Source of the DNA: JBMONI01 sp049324575
Lineage (GTDB): Bacteria; Omnitrophota; Omnitrophia; Omnitrophales; Aquincolibacteriaceae
Length of the DNA stretch: 64,000 bases
Assembly: GCA_049324575.1 (NCBI GenBank)
Contig: JBMONI010000016.1
Location: forward strand, 186,001-250,000
Reading direction: 5' to 3'
The notes beneath the pieces were generated by a model. That model did not search any database and was not told the origin of the DNA. It was given only the letters and a program-made list of their open reading frames with translations. Both the position numbers and the translations under genes were made by a program. This document shows positions 50,546 to 60,048 of the stretch, in pieces; the first letter of the stretch is position 1; each line of letters begins with the position of its first letter.

Positions 50546-53500
50546 GGCATCTGCGATTTTTCTGTCGCAAAGGCTTTTTCCGTTTCCGTCATGATCGTTT
50601 GAAGGCAATCTACGCCAAACTTGCGCTCATAGAGCGCAATGTCCTCCGCATAAAGATCCGTAAGGATCGCGGTCAGTTCTTTCGAAAGCATCTGCGCCGG
50701 CAGAGGGAAAACCCCGGCCTGTTTCAATTCCGCTCCCAGCATTTTCCACGGCTCCTTGAGCCCCGGACAATATTGATAAGGGATCTTCCTTTCGACGGGG
50801 AACGCGTGTCCCAGATCCCGAAGAAAACTGATTTTGCATCTTTTCTCGAGATGATCCAGGGTCACATCAAGCCTTTCGAATTGCCCGTAATGATCGAATT
50901 TGACATCCCCCAAAAAAAGATGTTGCGGTCTCCAGTGTTGGTCGTCGATATCGATCTCGCGCTCGGCAATATAGCGGACAAATTCTTCAAAGCTGATCGA
51001 CAGGGTCTCTGCCCCCTCTCGCCCTTGCGCGCGGCAGATCGTCTTCACCGCAGGCATGAAGAAAGCTTCGATGGCCGGCAAAAAGCGGACGAACTTATCA
51101 AAATAAGTGCTGATCAACCGCCGGTAGGGATTACGCAGGATCGCGAACTTGTAATAGCGCCTGTCCTGAAGAAGGGAGGGATCTTGCAGGTGGGCAGGCG
51201 CAAGCGGATTTGCATTCAAATAATAATGAACGCTTTCTTTGGCAGGATCGTAAGCGAGATCCCCGCTCAAGACCGTAAAATTATACTTTAAAAGCGTGCA
51301 TGCATTTTTGGGGATCCCCGCATAGATCATCGGGTGCTGGTCGTTCTTGAAATAAAAGTTGTTGTAATAAAACATGCTCTTTATTTCCAACCACCCGATG
51401 TCCACATCCTGCCCATTCTCAAAAAAAACGTTCATCCGGACCCTGAAACGGCTTGGAAGCAAATGGAGGGAGATCGCTCCCGAAAATCCGCCGAACAAAC
51501 CATGCCGAGCCCCGGAAGGAGAACCGCTAAGAGGCCGATAGCCCGGCAAAAAAGGCATCTCCCCAATGACCGTATGCCGATAAAGCAAACGAAAACGGGC
51601 GGGTCTTGAGATTTTACCGACGGCCCATCCGCGAAAGAACACCCCGTAATTTTGGCTGCATTCCAATTGTTCGATCTGGAAACCGCTGAAATAGGCTTCT
51701 TTTTCCGTCAAGGGGTGGGTTTTTGCTTCGAGGATCTCCAAATAGCGTGGGCGGTCCTGCGTCGTCTTTTTTTCCGATGCCTTTTTTACATTCGGGCCCG
51801 TGCTTTCTTTAGACCTGCCAGGAGCCTTCATCTGAAGATCACGGACCATGGCATGAAGCTGTTTGATCTTTCTCTCCTGAGAGAAGCAGATCTGGAAAAG
51901 GATCCGGGCCGTCGCTTGGGTCTGCTCGAACGGATCTTGCCCCTGAGGAATATTTGCCGTTTCCGGCCCCTCATAAAAAAGCTTCCCATCGTCTCGACCA
52001 AGCCCTTCCCGGGCGATCTTTTGGTTGGAGGCTTCGTAGAGATGGAGAAGTTCGCGCGCTTCTGCTGAGGACAGGAATGGCTCGAAATCTTCCGCAGGGA
52101 TCTTTTCCAATCCGCCCAAAGAACGGTCCAGGAACTCGATCGGAGGAAAAGACGGATCCGCCCGCCGGGAATACGCCCGAAGATTCTCGAGGGCCAGCCC
52201 GAAGATATCCCGAGAGTAGGCTTTCTCAACCGCTTTGGAAAAATCATACTCTTCCGGCTGTTTGATCCCGATCCATTCCGCAAAATCGATCGCTGCATTC
52301 CCTGCTCTCAGTTGTTTTTTTTCGAAAACCCGGATACTTACATTCTCTTTTCCGAAGGCTTTTTGCCACGGAGCAAGCCACCGGTCATAATAACCGCGCT
52401 CCTTTTGGGCCATGACCCAATCCTGGAACTTTTGAGGAAAACCGGGAAAGGTTTTTGAAAAGATCTGGCTGTTCGCATAAATGTTCTGGAACCAAAGATC
52501 CTGCCGCCGCAGGTAGACCACGACGCGCACCGGGAAAGAGCGGGTGGCCAAACGAAATTTTTGCGCGGCCGCTTCCCCGCCGTAAAACAAACCGGGATAA
52601 CTGAGGATCATACGGCCCAGCCCGCGCAGCGCTCCTCCCCAAAAGATCTCCTGCCATTCCCAGAAAGGCGCATCGCGGAAATAAGATGCGAGGGTCTCGT
52701 GCCGGATCCTGTCCTTTAAAAAAAACATTTTCCTGAAGATCGGATGGGCATGCTCCAAGGCCTCCCCGAGATAACCGATCCCCTGCCGCTCTAATTTCCC
52801 CTGGTTTGTCCGTAAAAAAGCCTGGATAGCGCAAGTCCCCGCTTCTTGTGTGCCGATGTGAAGGAACAAAGCGGGTTTGACACGGGGCGAAAGAGAAAGT
52901 CGAGCATCCACATTCAGTTTTTCGGCTTTTGAAACCTTCTGCGCACCCCCGAAGAAGAGCGGGCCGCTTTCTTTGATCTTAAGGGGTTTCATCTTTTTCT
53001 CGCGCCGGACCTCATTCACCAGTTTTAGAAAATAAAGCGACGCATGTTCGGACGGGATGACAGCCTCTGAGCGCAGGTCCCAATCGTCCGGATCATAGCC
53101 GAACCGTTTCATGAAAGACCCCAGAGGCTCCCTGAAATAATCCACATCCTCTTGAGTGAACCAGTCCCGCCAGGACCCAAAGCTCCGGGTCCTCCCGACG
53201 CGCGCGTGCAAGGATGGAACCTTGCATTGTCCGTTCAGCTTGAACCCGAGATAGTCTTCCAGAGCGGAAAAACGCCCTTCGCAGAGATCTTCATAATGAT
53301 AGACAAAAGCTCCGGCCGTATCCCAACGGAGCATCATCTCGAAAGGCTGGAAACAGCTTCTGAGACTGAACTCGGAATATTGCCGGACATATAATGCAAG
53401 TTGAAGGAACGATCCTTGGCGGGGGGACTTTTCCTTATCGCGCAGTAAGTGATAAAAACTTTTGGCGATCTCGTCCGTGCCGTATAACTCATGGTAAGCG

Positions 53501-53769
53501 CTTTGGTACAAAAGCCGGCTGATGAGGACATCGCGAGGATCCCGGACCAGCAGGATTTTTTTTTCAAAACTCCTGAAAGTTTCATAGCGCATCTTGCTAT
53601 GGTTGTAGATCAAGATCTTGGCCAGCAGATCCCTTCCGGCACGTTCATCGGCCGGCTGAAAAGCGACCGGCTCAAAAAGACAGACCGTCCTTTTCGGCAT
53701 GGACGCTTTCAGGTGGTAATAAAGCGCGGTCGTCCCGCTCTTGGGAACGCCCTGGATGAGGATCTTCAT
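50542..53769 (-). CDS. Triple sulfotransferase-like fusion protein
   Basis: 1075 aa, cytoplasmic. Domain 1 (residues 1-250): PAPS loop QGVPKSGTTALYYHL and 3'-phosphate motif LVRDPRDVLISRL. Domain 2 (about 298-600): LFLHIGTQEAGTCAIQAFL, where the usual PKTGT Lys is Glu, and VVVYLRRQDLWFQ. A beta-rich module (about 693-795) follows. Domain 3 (about 812-1060): IYAGIPKNACTLLKYNF and AILRNPYRRLISTYFDKF, similar to carbohydrate sulfotransferase family 2. Domains 1 and 3 should transfer sulfate from PAPS to a glycan; domain 2 may be inactive. ATGA overlaps at both ends. Confidence 0.87.
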   Translation of the reverse strand: MKILIQGVPKSGTTALYYHLKASMPKRTVCLFEPVAFQPADERAGRDLLAKILIYNHSKMRYETFRSFEKKILLVRDPRDVLISRLLYQSAYHELYGTDEIAKSFYHLLRDKEKSPRQGSFLQLALYVRQYSEFSLRSCFQPFEMMLRWDTAGAFVYHYEDLCEGRFSALEDYLGFKLNGQCKVPSLHARVGRTRSFGSWRDWFTQEDVDYFREPLGSFMKRFGYDPDDWDLRSEAVIPSEHASLYFLKLVNEVRREKKMKPLKIKESGPLFFGGAQKVSKAEKLNVDARLSLSPRVKPALFLHIGTQEAGTCAIQAFLRTNQGKLERQGIGYLGEALEHAHPIFRKMFFLKDRIRHETLASYFRDAPFWEWQEIFWGGALRGLGRMILSYPGLFYGGEAAAQKFRLATRSFPVRVVVYLRRQDLWFQNIYANSQIFSKTFPGFPQKFQDWVMAQKERGYYDRWLAPWQKAFGKENVSIRVFEKKQLRAGNAAIDFAEWIGIKQPEEYDFSKAVEKAYSRDIFGLALENLRAYSRRADPSFPPIEFLDRSLGGLEKIPAEDFEPFLSSAEARELLHLYEASNQKIAREGLGRDDGKLFYEGPETANIPQGQDPFEQTQATARILFQICFSQERKIKQLHAMVRDLQMKAPGRSKESTGPNVKKASEKKTTQDRPRYLEILEAKTHPLTEKEAYFSGFQIEQLECSQNYGVFFRGWAVGKISRPARFRLLYRHTVIGEMPFLPGYRPLSGSPSGARHGLFGGFSGAISLHLLPSRFRVRMNVFFENGQDVDIGWLEIKSMFYYNNFYFKNDQHPMIYAGIPKNACTLLKYNFTVLSGDLAYDPAKESVHYYLNANPLAPAHLQDPSLLQDRRYYKFAILRNPYRRLISTYFDKFVRFLPAIEAFFMPAVKTICRAQGREGAETLSISFEEFVRYIAEREIDIDDQHWRPQHLFLGDVKFDHYGQFERLDVTLDHLEKRCKISFLRDLGHAFPVERKIPYQYCPGLKEPWKMLGAELKQAGVFPLPAQMLSKELTAILTDLYAEDIALYERKFGVDCLQTIMTETEKAFATEKSQMP

Positions 53770-55829
53770 AAATTTCCTTTTTTCGCTCCGGAGATCCCGG
53801 TTCCGCCGAGATGGGCCATGACCTGCTCCCGGAATTTCCGGCCCGGATCCCTTCCGATAAAGCGGCCGATTTTCTTGTGATAGTCCGGATATTTTGCAAG
53901 CAAACGGCCAATATTCTCCTGCTTTTGTGCATCGGCCGCTTCGCCAAAACTTGCCCCGCCCTCATGATAAACGAAAAGATTCTGGACATGAAGATGTTTG
54001 TAGCCCTTCCGGGAAGCGCGAAGGCACCAATCATTCTCTTCCCCGTATCCTCGCCCGAACAATGTTTCGTCAAGATCGCCGACGTCGGCAATCGCATTCC
54101 GGTTAAACCACATACAGAAACCCACCCCCGTCGGAATTAAAATCGGCCTAACTTGATCCAAAATACGAAAACAAGCGTCCAAAGAATCGACCGTATGCCC
54201 GACCGGAAGAGGATTATAGCGATCGATCTCCGGGAAGGAACAGATCGTTCCGTTGTTGGAATAAGGGGTGATGCTCGCAACGCGGCCATCGAGTAAGGCG
54301 GGCGCCAAAAGCCTTGAAAGCCAGCCGGGAGGCACGAGAGCATCGCTGTTAAGGACAACTACATGCCGGCCAGAGTACTGCCACCCCATATTTACAGCCC
54401 GAACAAATCCCGAGTTCTGTTGTTGACGTAAGATCTTGATCTCGACCCAAGGATTATCACTGCGTAGTCCGCCCAGATAAGCATCGATCCCGGCTTCTGA
54501 ACTCCCGTCATCGATAAGAAGGAGCCGGCTCCGCACATCGGTATTTTTGATGAGAGACGCTACGCACGCCTTCAGTCGGTCAAGCCGGTTATAAAAAGGA
54601 AGAACGATGTCGGCCTGTACTTTCTCCCGCCGGAGATTCTCCTTTTTTTCCGTGATCATGTTGCGTTCCTTCAAAAAGAGCTTCAGCTTCTCGAAAAGCC
54701 CGCCCGCTCCAGCCTCGAGAGGAACGGTCCATCCATACCGGCCTTGCGCGATCCGTTCGACCTGCGCGCCGAGATCGAACATCAGGATGGGAAATCCAAG
54801 CTGGAGGATCTCTTCGCAAGCATAAGAATAGGTTTCCGGCCAGATCGACGGAAAAAGAAACAGATCGATCTCCTCGCGGGCGATGAGCGCCGGAAGTTCC
54901 TGATGTTCGTAACACCCCAAGATCTCCCAAACGCCGCGCTCGAACTTCCCACGGCGGCAAAGATGCGTGTAACCGAAATGCTTGATCCGGATCGGAAGTC
55001 CCGCCTGGCGCACTCGCCGGGAAAGCTCCTTGAGAACATGTGCGCCTTTCGCAACCGCCAACGCCCCAAGGACCCCGACGCGAAGCTCCGTTGCCGTACG
55101 CGGGATGCGACCGGCAATATTCAAATAGTGATACAAAGGCTCGCGCGAAACAACCCGTGTCGCGACCTCCGGGAAATGCCGCCGGTAGATCGCCTGCGCA
55201 GAAGCGCTTGGAACGCGCACCTCCCGGGCCCCCTGGAGGATCTTTCGAAAAAAAGACCGATGCTCTTCGAGTTCCGGCCCCTCCTGCGCGCATTTTTCTT
55301 CGCAGGACTTCCCTTGTTCATCCACCAGCTGTGTATGAAAACAGACCGGATAATAATCATGGATTTCAAGATCATACCGCCCCCGAAATCCCGTGAGAAG
55401 CATGGCCAAATGCGCAGGATCCGCATAGGCGGCCTGATTGATAAGCAAGTCATCGATCCGGCAAAAAGCAATGACTTGTTTCAAATCTTTCTCCGTCCGA
55501 AGCCGGAACCATCCCGCCGGTTTTCGGTTCGCGATCCCCCAATACAGCCCCCGCCCGACATCGTGCAGGATCAAGTAATCGCAAGCGGCCGCCCTTTTTT
55601 TTTGCATCAAGGCCAATGCTTCTTCCGACCCGCCCGCAAGCCCGGCCACATGGAAAACCAAAACTCTTTTTTTCTGTTCCTTCGGATCGAAAACTCCCAG
55701 GGCCTTGCGGCAACTTGAAGTCAACCCCTGGCCGAAAAGCCTTTCGTCCAGGGCGGCCTTCCATTGGCCCAAGACGCGCTGGTGCCGGAGATGGCTCGGC
55801 ATAAGGGACTTGTCTTTCGTCTTTAGCAT
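53766..55829 (-). CDS. GT4-GT2 fusion glycosyltransferase
   Basis: 687 aa. Residues about 50-400 form a GT-B (GT4-like) part: VLVFHVAGLAGGSEEAL, VGVLGALAVAKGAHVLKEL and LFLFPSIWPETYSYACEEILQLG (donor-binding E..E). Residues about 408-687 form a GT2 domain: DIVLPFYNRLDRLKACVASL, LLIDDGSSE, VVVLNSDALVPPGWL and the late GYGEENDWCLRA. Two sugar additions by one chain are expected. Start at 55829 (GGGGGG upstream) is preferred; a GTG at 55850 is in frame. Confidence 0.9.
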   Translation of the reverse strand: MLKTKDKSLMPSHLRHQRVLGQWKAALDERLFGQGLTSSCRKALGVFDPKEQKKRVLVFHVAGLAGGSEEALALMQKKRAAACDYLILHDVGRGLYWGIANRKPAGWFRLRTEKDLKQVIAFCRIDDLLINQAAYADPAHLAMLLTGFRGRYDLEIHDYYPVCFHTQLVDEQGKSCEEKCAQEGPELEEHRSFFRKILQGAREVRVPSASAQAIYRRHFPEVATRVVSREPLYHYLNIAGRIPRTATELRVGVLGALAVAKGAHVLKELSRRVRQAGLPIRIKHFGYTHLCRRGKFERGVWEILGCYEHQELPALIAREEIDLFLFPSIWPETYSYACEEILQLGFPILMFDLGAQVERIAQGRYGWTVPLEAGAGGLFEKLKLFLKERNMITEKKENLRREKVQADIVLPFYNRLDRLKACVASLIKNTDVRSRLLLIDDGSSEAGIDAYLGGLRSDNPWVEIKILRQQQNSGFVRAVNMGWQYSGRHVVVLNSDALVPPGWLSRLLAPALLDGRVASITPYSNNGTICSFPEIDRYNPLPVGHTVDSLDACFRILDQVRPILIPTGVGFCMWFNRNAIADVGDLDETLFGRGYGEENDWCLRASRKGYKHLHVQNLFVYHEGGASFGEAADAQKQENIGRLLAKYPDYHKKIGRFIGRDPGRKFREQVMAHLGGTGISGAKKGNL

Positions 55830-55853
55830 GGGCCGGCCCCCCGAAAACACCGT

Positions 55854-56666
55854 TCAGGAAAGAACGCAATATTTGGCATAGCGTTTAAGCGTTTGGTAGA
55901 TCGCTTGCGCGGGTCCCGGGATCTCGTCCTCGCCGTTTTCAGTGTCTTTTCGAAAATGAACTTCCTTGGGCGAAACATAGATCCCCAGGGTCTTTTCCAG
56001 CGCATGGATCCCGCGGATCGAAAAGAAATCGCGGAAATGAATAAAAAACCACTGCTCGGAAGTTCTTTCCCGGACCACATAACTGAGAATGTGCTGATAC
56101 ATGAAGATCCAGATCGCCAGGTGTTTTTCGGCCTGGGTTTCGGCATTCGCGGCATCGCAGCAGATCGCTTCCGCTTCGGAGCATGCAATGCCCCGTCGCA
56201 TCAGGCTGGCCGCGCAAAATTGCGGCTCGCGAAAAACACAGATCCGAAGCGCGCCTTCGAGAGGAATTTGCCAAAAAGGCAAGGTCAGCGAAAAACGGGG
56301 GTCCTTGAAGCAGAAAGGCTGTTTCCCGCACAAATAAAAGACTTTTTCCCTCCACAAATCCGAAGCATAGAGCGGTCTATAGGAAACCCCGCCGATCCTT
56401 TCACGCTCGAGGGGATCCACGGCGGCCCTTCCTGGGCCAGAGCTTCTCAAAAGTTCAAGGGTTTTACGGTTCAGCATGGCATCGTTCAGAATGTCGCGGT
56501 TCAATCGAACGATCGCATCGTCCTCATAAAGCCCGTATCCGGTCTCTTTCTTGTGAGGCAAGACCGCGGCCAGGCTCTCCCCCATGAAATAGCCGGCGCG
56601 GCTCAGACAGGCCGCAGGAATGCTGAGTCCGCTCCCCCAGCTTCCAAGAATGACCACGTTCTTCAT
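55854..56666 (-). CDS. Sulfotransferase-like protein
   Basis: 270 aa. The N-terminal VVILGSWGSGLSIPAACLSRAGYFMG corresponds to the PAPS 5'-phosphate loop, with Trp replacing the usual Lys/Arg position. FCFKDPRFSLTLPFW and LRICVFREPQFCAASL cover the 3'-phosphate region. The family link is by pattern and operon context. If the loop change is real, activity may be altered. ATGA overlap with the upstream GT gene. Confidence 0.72.
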   Translation of the reverse strand: MKNVVILGSWGSGLSIPAACLSRAGYFMGESLAAVLPHKKETGYGLYEDDAIVRLNRDILNDAMLNRKTLELLRSSGPGRAAVDPLERERIGGVSYRPLYASDLWREKVFYLCGKQPFCFKDPRFSLTLPFWQIPLEGALRICVFREPQFCAASLMRRGIACSEAEAICCDAANAETQAEKHLAIWIFMYQHILSYVVRERTSEQWFFIHFRDFFSIRGIHALEKTLGIYVSPKEVHFRKDTENGEDEIPGPAQAIYQTLKRYAKYCVLS

Positions 56667-59176
56667 CGCGCGCCCCTTGCCAAGCGATCAAACCGTTTGC
56701 GGATCCTGTCGCGGAGTCCGCGCAACGTTTTGCCTGTTTGATCGGAGGCTTTCATTTGCGCATGGAAGAAACTGTTGTAGCTTCTTTCATGCATCCGCCA
56801 CCGGGCAAGCTTCTCCGGCCGGTAGCAGAACGGTCCCTTCAGGCTCAATTGAAGATAAAGCCACCAATCGAACCAAGGATCGAAGGAATTGATGAAATCC
56901 ACCTGATAGAGATGCTTTCTCTTCACGGTCACGAACGAGAGCGAGAGAATGGGGTTTTTAAGCGTCAGCCGCGCCACAAAGGAGGACGGCCCTTCCGGAA
57001 TGTCTTTCAAGTTCATCTGATACCCCTCGAGGATATCCTTCCTTTTTTCCAGGATCTGAGGATCGTCGCTAAAAACCGAAAAGTCATGATAGTGAAGCAC
57101 AGCCTCCGGCGAGCGCCGCACCGATTCCCGCATCTTCTCCAACTTCGCCGGTTCCCAAACATCGTCGGCTTCCAGAAAAGCGACATATTCCCCGGTGCTT
57201 TCCCGCAATCCCCGCTTCAGCGTGAGGGTCAGTCCTCGATTATGGCCTCCTTCATGGGTCGCGACTTTGATGCGAGGATCCTTCGACGCAAAGTTCTTCA
57301 GCGTCCGGAGCGAACCGTCCGTCGACCCGTCATCGACAAGGATCAGTTCCCAATCCCGGTAAGTTTGACCCAAGACCGACCGGATGGCTTCGGGGACGAG
57401 ACGCTCGTAATTGAAATTCGGAAGGATCACCGAAAACCGGATGCGCTTCGCTTCCTGAGAAAGCGACAGCGCTTTGGCCGTCACCGCCTCGACAAGCGGC
57501 ATCACAGCCCGATCGTCGAAAAACGATCTCTGGACTTGAGGGGCCTGCGTTTCCAGGCGCTGACGCAATAAAGCGTCCCGATCTAGGCGCAGCAAGGCCT
57601 GGGCCATATCCTCCGCTTCCGTTTGATCGATGACGATCCCTCCGCCCTTCTCAAGGGCCTCATAAATACCGCTCCCTTCGCGAAAAGCCAGCACAGGTTT
57701 CCCAAGCGCCATCGCCTCCAGGCAAACCAGCGGGAAAGGGTCGATGCGTGAGGTCAGGAGAAAATAATCGGCTTTTTTCAGGACCGGGAACGGATTTTCC
57801 AGCTCTCCGGTCATCAGGATCTCCGGAACGACCTCCGCGGCGGAAGCCGAAAAAAACTCGGGGTTATAGACGCCGATCCAAACGAATTGATAACGGCCGT
57901 GTTCGCGGACTTTTTTGTAAACTTCGCAGAAAAGGTCAAACCCCTTCCGGTAATTCTGAAAATCCGTCGAAAGATTTCCCATGCCCATGACCACACGCCG
58001 CCCCCCGGCGCCGATCCGCGCATTCCAGCCGTTCTTTTCTTTCTCAGCCTTGGCGCGCACCTCGTCATGCGCAATGAAAGAATGAATGAGCTCGATCCTC
58101 GACGGATCCACAGCAAAATCCCGCATCAAGCGCTCCCGGACCGGGGCCGAGCATGCGACAAAGATATCCGCCGCCCCTTGGACCTCGTCGGGATCGAAAA
58201 GATTCCACAAACTCAACCGTTCGCGGTCGAGAAGCTCATGAATATGCAGAAGCGTCGGAATCCCCATCTCCCTGGCAATGCGAGCGAAGGCGATCGTATC
58301 CGCCGTATTCGAGTACACGAGGTCCGGTTCCATTTTGGCGAGGATCCGCTTCAACCCCTCCTCCCGCGTCTCTCCTTCCTCTTTCATGCTGGTCAGCGCT
58401 TCGAGGTAGATCCTGTCCGGGAACTCCTTGTTGAATTCATAGGACATGCTTCCCTTGGCCAAGGAAAAGACCGTCAGGTCATAGGAGTTTTTCAACGCCA
58501 TGCCGATCTTGAAAAGCATGATCGGAGCGCCCGTCCTGGATTCCTCATGATTGATGATCAGGATCCTTTTTCGTTTGCGGGAAGCGCGCAGGACGTTCTT
58601 GCTGAGCAGAGACCGGTACTTCCGGCCGGCCGCCTTGCTGAAATAAGTCCTCCCTTCACGCTGGCCGTGCGAGCACCAATGCAGGAAGGCTTCGCGCTCG
58701 GTGCTGATTCCGTTCTTCAAGAGGTCCGTATAGGCGGACAAATAGGTATCTCCGTCAAAGTTCTTCTGAAGGATCCAGCGATAGAGCCGGTTCAGGAAAA
58801 AACCGGTCGGGAACGTCCGGTCCTCCCAGCGGCCGCAGCGGCGCCAATGCCGGTAAACGGGAATAAAACCATGGATATTCGCTCTGCGAACGTCCGGATA
58901 GAATTCCACATAATACTTCCAGTCAAAAAAAAGGATCTCCCAGCCGATCTTCAGAAATTTCAGAACAGCCGTCATCCAGGCGTAAAAACGGTAACGGCCC
59001 CGAAGCGTGACGCCTCCTTTACGGAAAAAAACACGGCCTTCTTCACATCCGTATTCACACCAATGCCGGATCGCGGCTTTTTTCGTGCGGATCCCCGCGT
59101 CCTGGAGGTCCGGATAATAGTCGAGATAAGCCTTCCAATCAAAAAAACGGGGAGGAAGAAGACCGTCGGACTTCAT
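56663..59176 (-). CDS. GT4-GT2 fusion with three N-terminal YPDL-HW repeats
   Basis: 837 aa. Residues 1-180 contain three copies of a repeat: FDWKAYLDYYPDL..HWCEYGCEEGR, FDWKYYVEFYPDV..HWRRCGRWEDR and FDGDTYLSAYTDL..HWCSHGQREGR. A GT4 domain follows (about 200-540: IINHEESRTGAPIMLF, HIHELLDRE, DYFLLTSRIDPFPLVCLEAMALG), then a GT2 domain (about 560-837: SVILPNFNYERLVPEAI, LVDDGSTDGS, AFLEADDVWEPAKL). Start at 59176 overlaps the stop of the GT2 gene; a frame to 59641 lies inside that gene. Confidence 0.91.
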   Translation of the reverse strand: MKSDGLLPPRFFDWKAYLDYYPDLQDAGIRTKKAAIRHWCEYGCEEGRVFFRKGGVTLRGRYRFYAWMTAVLKFLKIGWEILFFDWKYYVEFYPDVRRANIHGFIPVYRHWRRCGRWEDRTFPTGFFLNRLYRWILQKNFDGDTYLSAYTDLLKNGISTEREAFLHWCSHGQREGRTYFSKAAGRKYRSLLSKNVLRASRKRKRILIINHEESRTGAPIMLFKIGMALKNSYDLTVFSLAKGSMSYEFNKEFPDRIYLEALTSMKEEGETREEGLKRILAKMEPDLVYSNTADTIAFARIAREMGIPTLLHIHELLDRERLSLWNLFDPDEVQGAADIFVACSAPVRERLMRDFAVDPSRIELIHSFIAHDEVRAKAEKEKNGWNARIGAGGRRVVMGMGNLSTDFQNYRKGFDLFCEVYKKVREHGRYQFVWIGVYNPEFFSASAAEVVPEILMTGELENPFPVLKKADYFLLTSRIDPFPLVCLEAMALGKPVLAFREGSGIYEALEKGGGIVIDQTEAEDMAQALLRLDRDALLRQRLETQAPQVQRSFFDDRAVMPLVEAVTAKALSLSQEAKRIRFSVILPNFNYERLVPEAIRSVLGQTYRDWELILVDDGSTDGSLRTLKNFASKDPRIKVATHEGGHNRGLTLTLKRGLRESTGEYVAFLEADDVWEPAKLEKMRESVRRSPEAVLHYHDFSVFSDDPQILEKRKDILEGYQMNLKDIPEGPSSFVARLTLKNPILSLSFVTVKRKHLYQVDFINSFDPWFDWWLYLQLSLKGPFCYRPEKLARWRMHERSYNSFFHAQMKASDQTGKTLRGLRDRIRKRFDRLARGAR

Positions 59177-59991
59177 AAGCTCTTTTTCGCGGAAGATCCT
59201 TCGAACCAGCCGAGCAATCGGTAGATATTGACGATAAGAAAATTGTGGAAGCGGTGCCAGAAAAGAGCCGAGGTCTTCGCCCCGGCGTAGCGGCGGGCGA
59301 CGGCCAGGTCCTCGCCGAATCCTTTTTCGAAACCGGAAACGGTCTTCGTGGTCCCGTACATGCGGAAACAGGCAAGGGTCCGGTCGATCAAGCCCGGCTG
59401 GGCGATCTTCCCGAAGCGAAGCCAGAGATCGTAGTCCATGGCCCAGTTCAGCGCGAGATCGAGCCCGCCCGCTTCGCGCCACAGATCTTTCCGGAAGAAA
59501 ACGCCCATTTGGGAAACGAAATTCCCGCCCAGATGTCTTGCGAAAGAGTATCGCCTGAGTTGGAAGGCTTTGTAAGCGCTGACGAATTTTCGGATCTCCC
59601 GGCCACGCGCGTCGAGGATCCTGACATGCCCGAACACCCATCGAGTGGAGGGATGTGTTCGAAAATATTCCGCCACCGCCGACAAGGCTCCGGGCTCATA
59701 CCGATCATCGGAATTAAGCCAAGCCAGGATCTCGCCGCGGGCGAGCGAAAAACCTTTGTTGATCGCATCCGATTGGCCGCGGTCATGATTGCTCGCCCAG
59801 TGGATCTGTCCCGGATAACGGGCGGCCAGTTCGCGAAGGATCTCGACCGTGCCATCGGTGCTTCCTCCGTCCATGACGATGAGCTCTTTAGCGGGAGAGT
59901 CCTGATTCATCACAGATTCCGCCGCTGCACGGATAAACCTCGCGCTGTTGAAGGACGGCATAACGATCGAGATGAGCGGTTCGGATGGCAT
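59173..59991 (-). CDS. Family 2 glycosyltransferase
   Basis: 272 aa GT-A enzyme. ISIVMPSFNSARFIRAAAES, VMDGGSTDGTVEIL, AWLNSDDRYEPGAL (DxD-like NSDD) and FRKDLWREAGGLD are family landmarks; catalytic Asp near NWAMDYDLWLRFG. It adds a sugar to a lipid-linked or polymer acceptor at the cytoplasmic face. Start at 59991 is chosen because a promoter lies just upstream; a frame to 60039 would cover that promoter. Confidence 0.92.
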   Translation of the reverse strand: MPSEPLISIVMPSFNSARFIRAAAESVMNQDSPAKELIVMDGGSTDGTVEILRELAARYPGQIHWASNHDRGQSDAINKGFSLARGEILAWLNSDDRYEPGALSAVAEYFRTHPSTRWVFGHVRILDARGREIRKFVSAYKAFQLRRYSFARHLGGNFVSQMGVFFRKDLWREAGGLDLALNWAMDYDLWLRFGKIAQPGLIDRTLACFRMYGTTKTVSGFEKGFGEDLAVARRYAGAKTSALFWHRFHNFLIVNIYRLLGWFEGSSAKKSL

Positions 59992-60000
59992 AAACGCGTT

Positions 60001-60029
60001 ATTATCCCTATTTTGGAGCTTTTTGTATA
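60001..60029 (-). promoter_or_regulatory. Internal promoter before GT2 gene
   Basis: Minus-strand TATACA (60024-60029), 17-nt spacer, GATAAT (60001-60006). The -10 ends 9 nt before the ATG at 59991, giving a near-leaderless transcript inside the operon. Confidence 0.4.
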
Positions 60030-60048
60030 CTCCCGCCAAAAACCAAGG

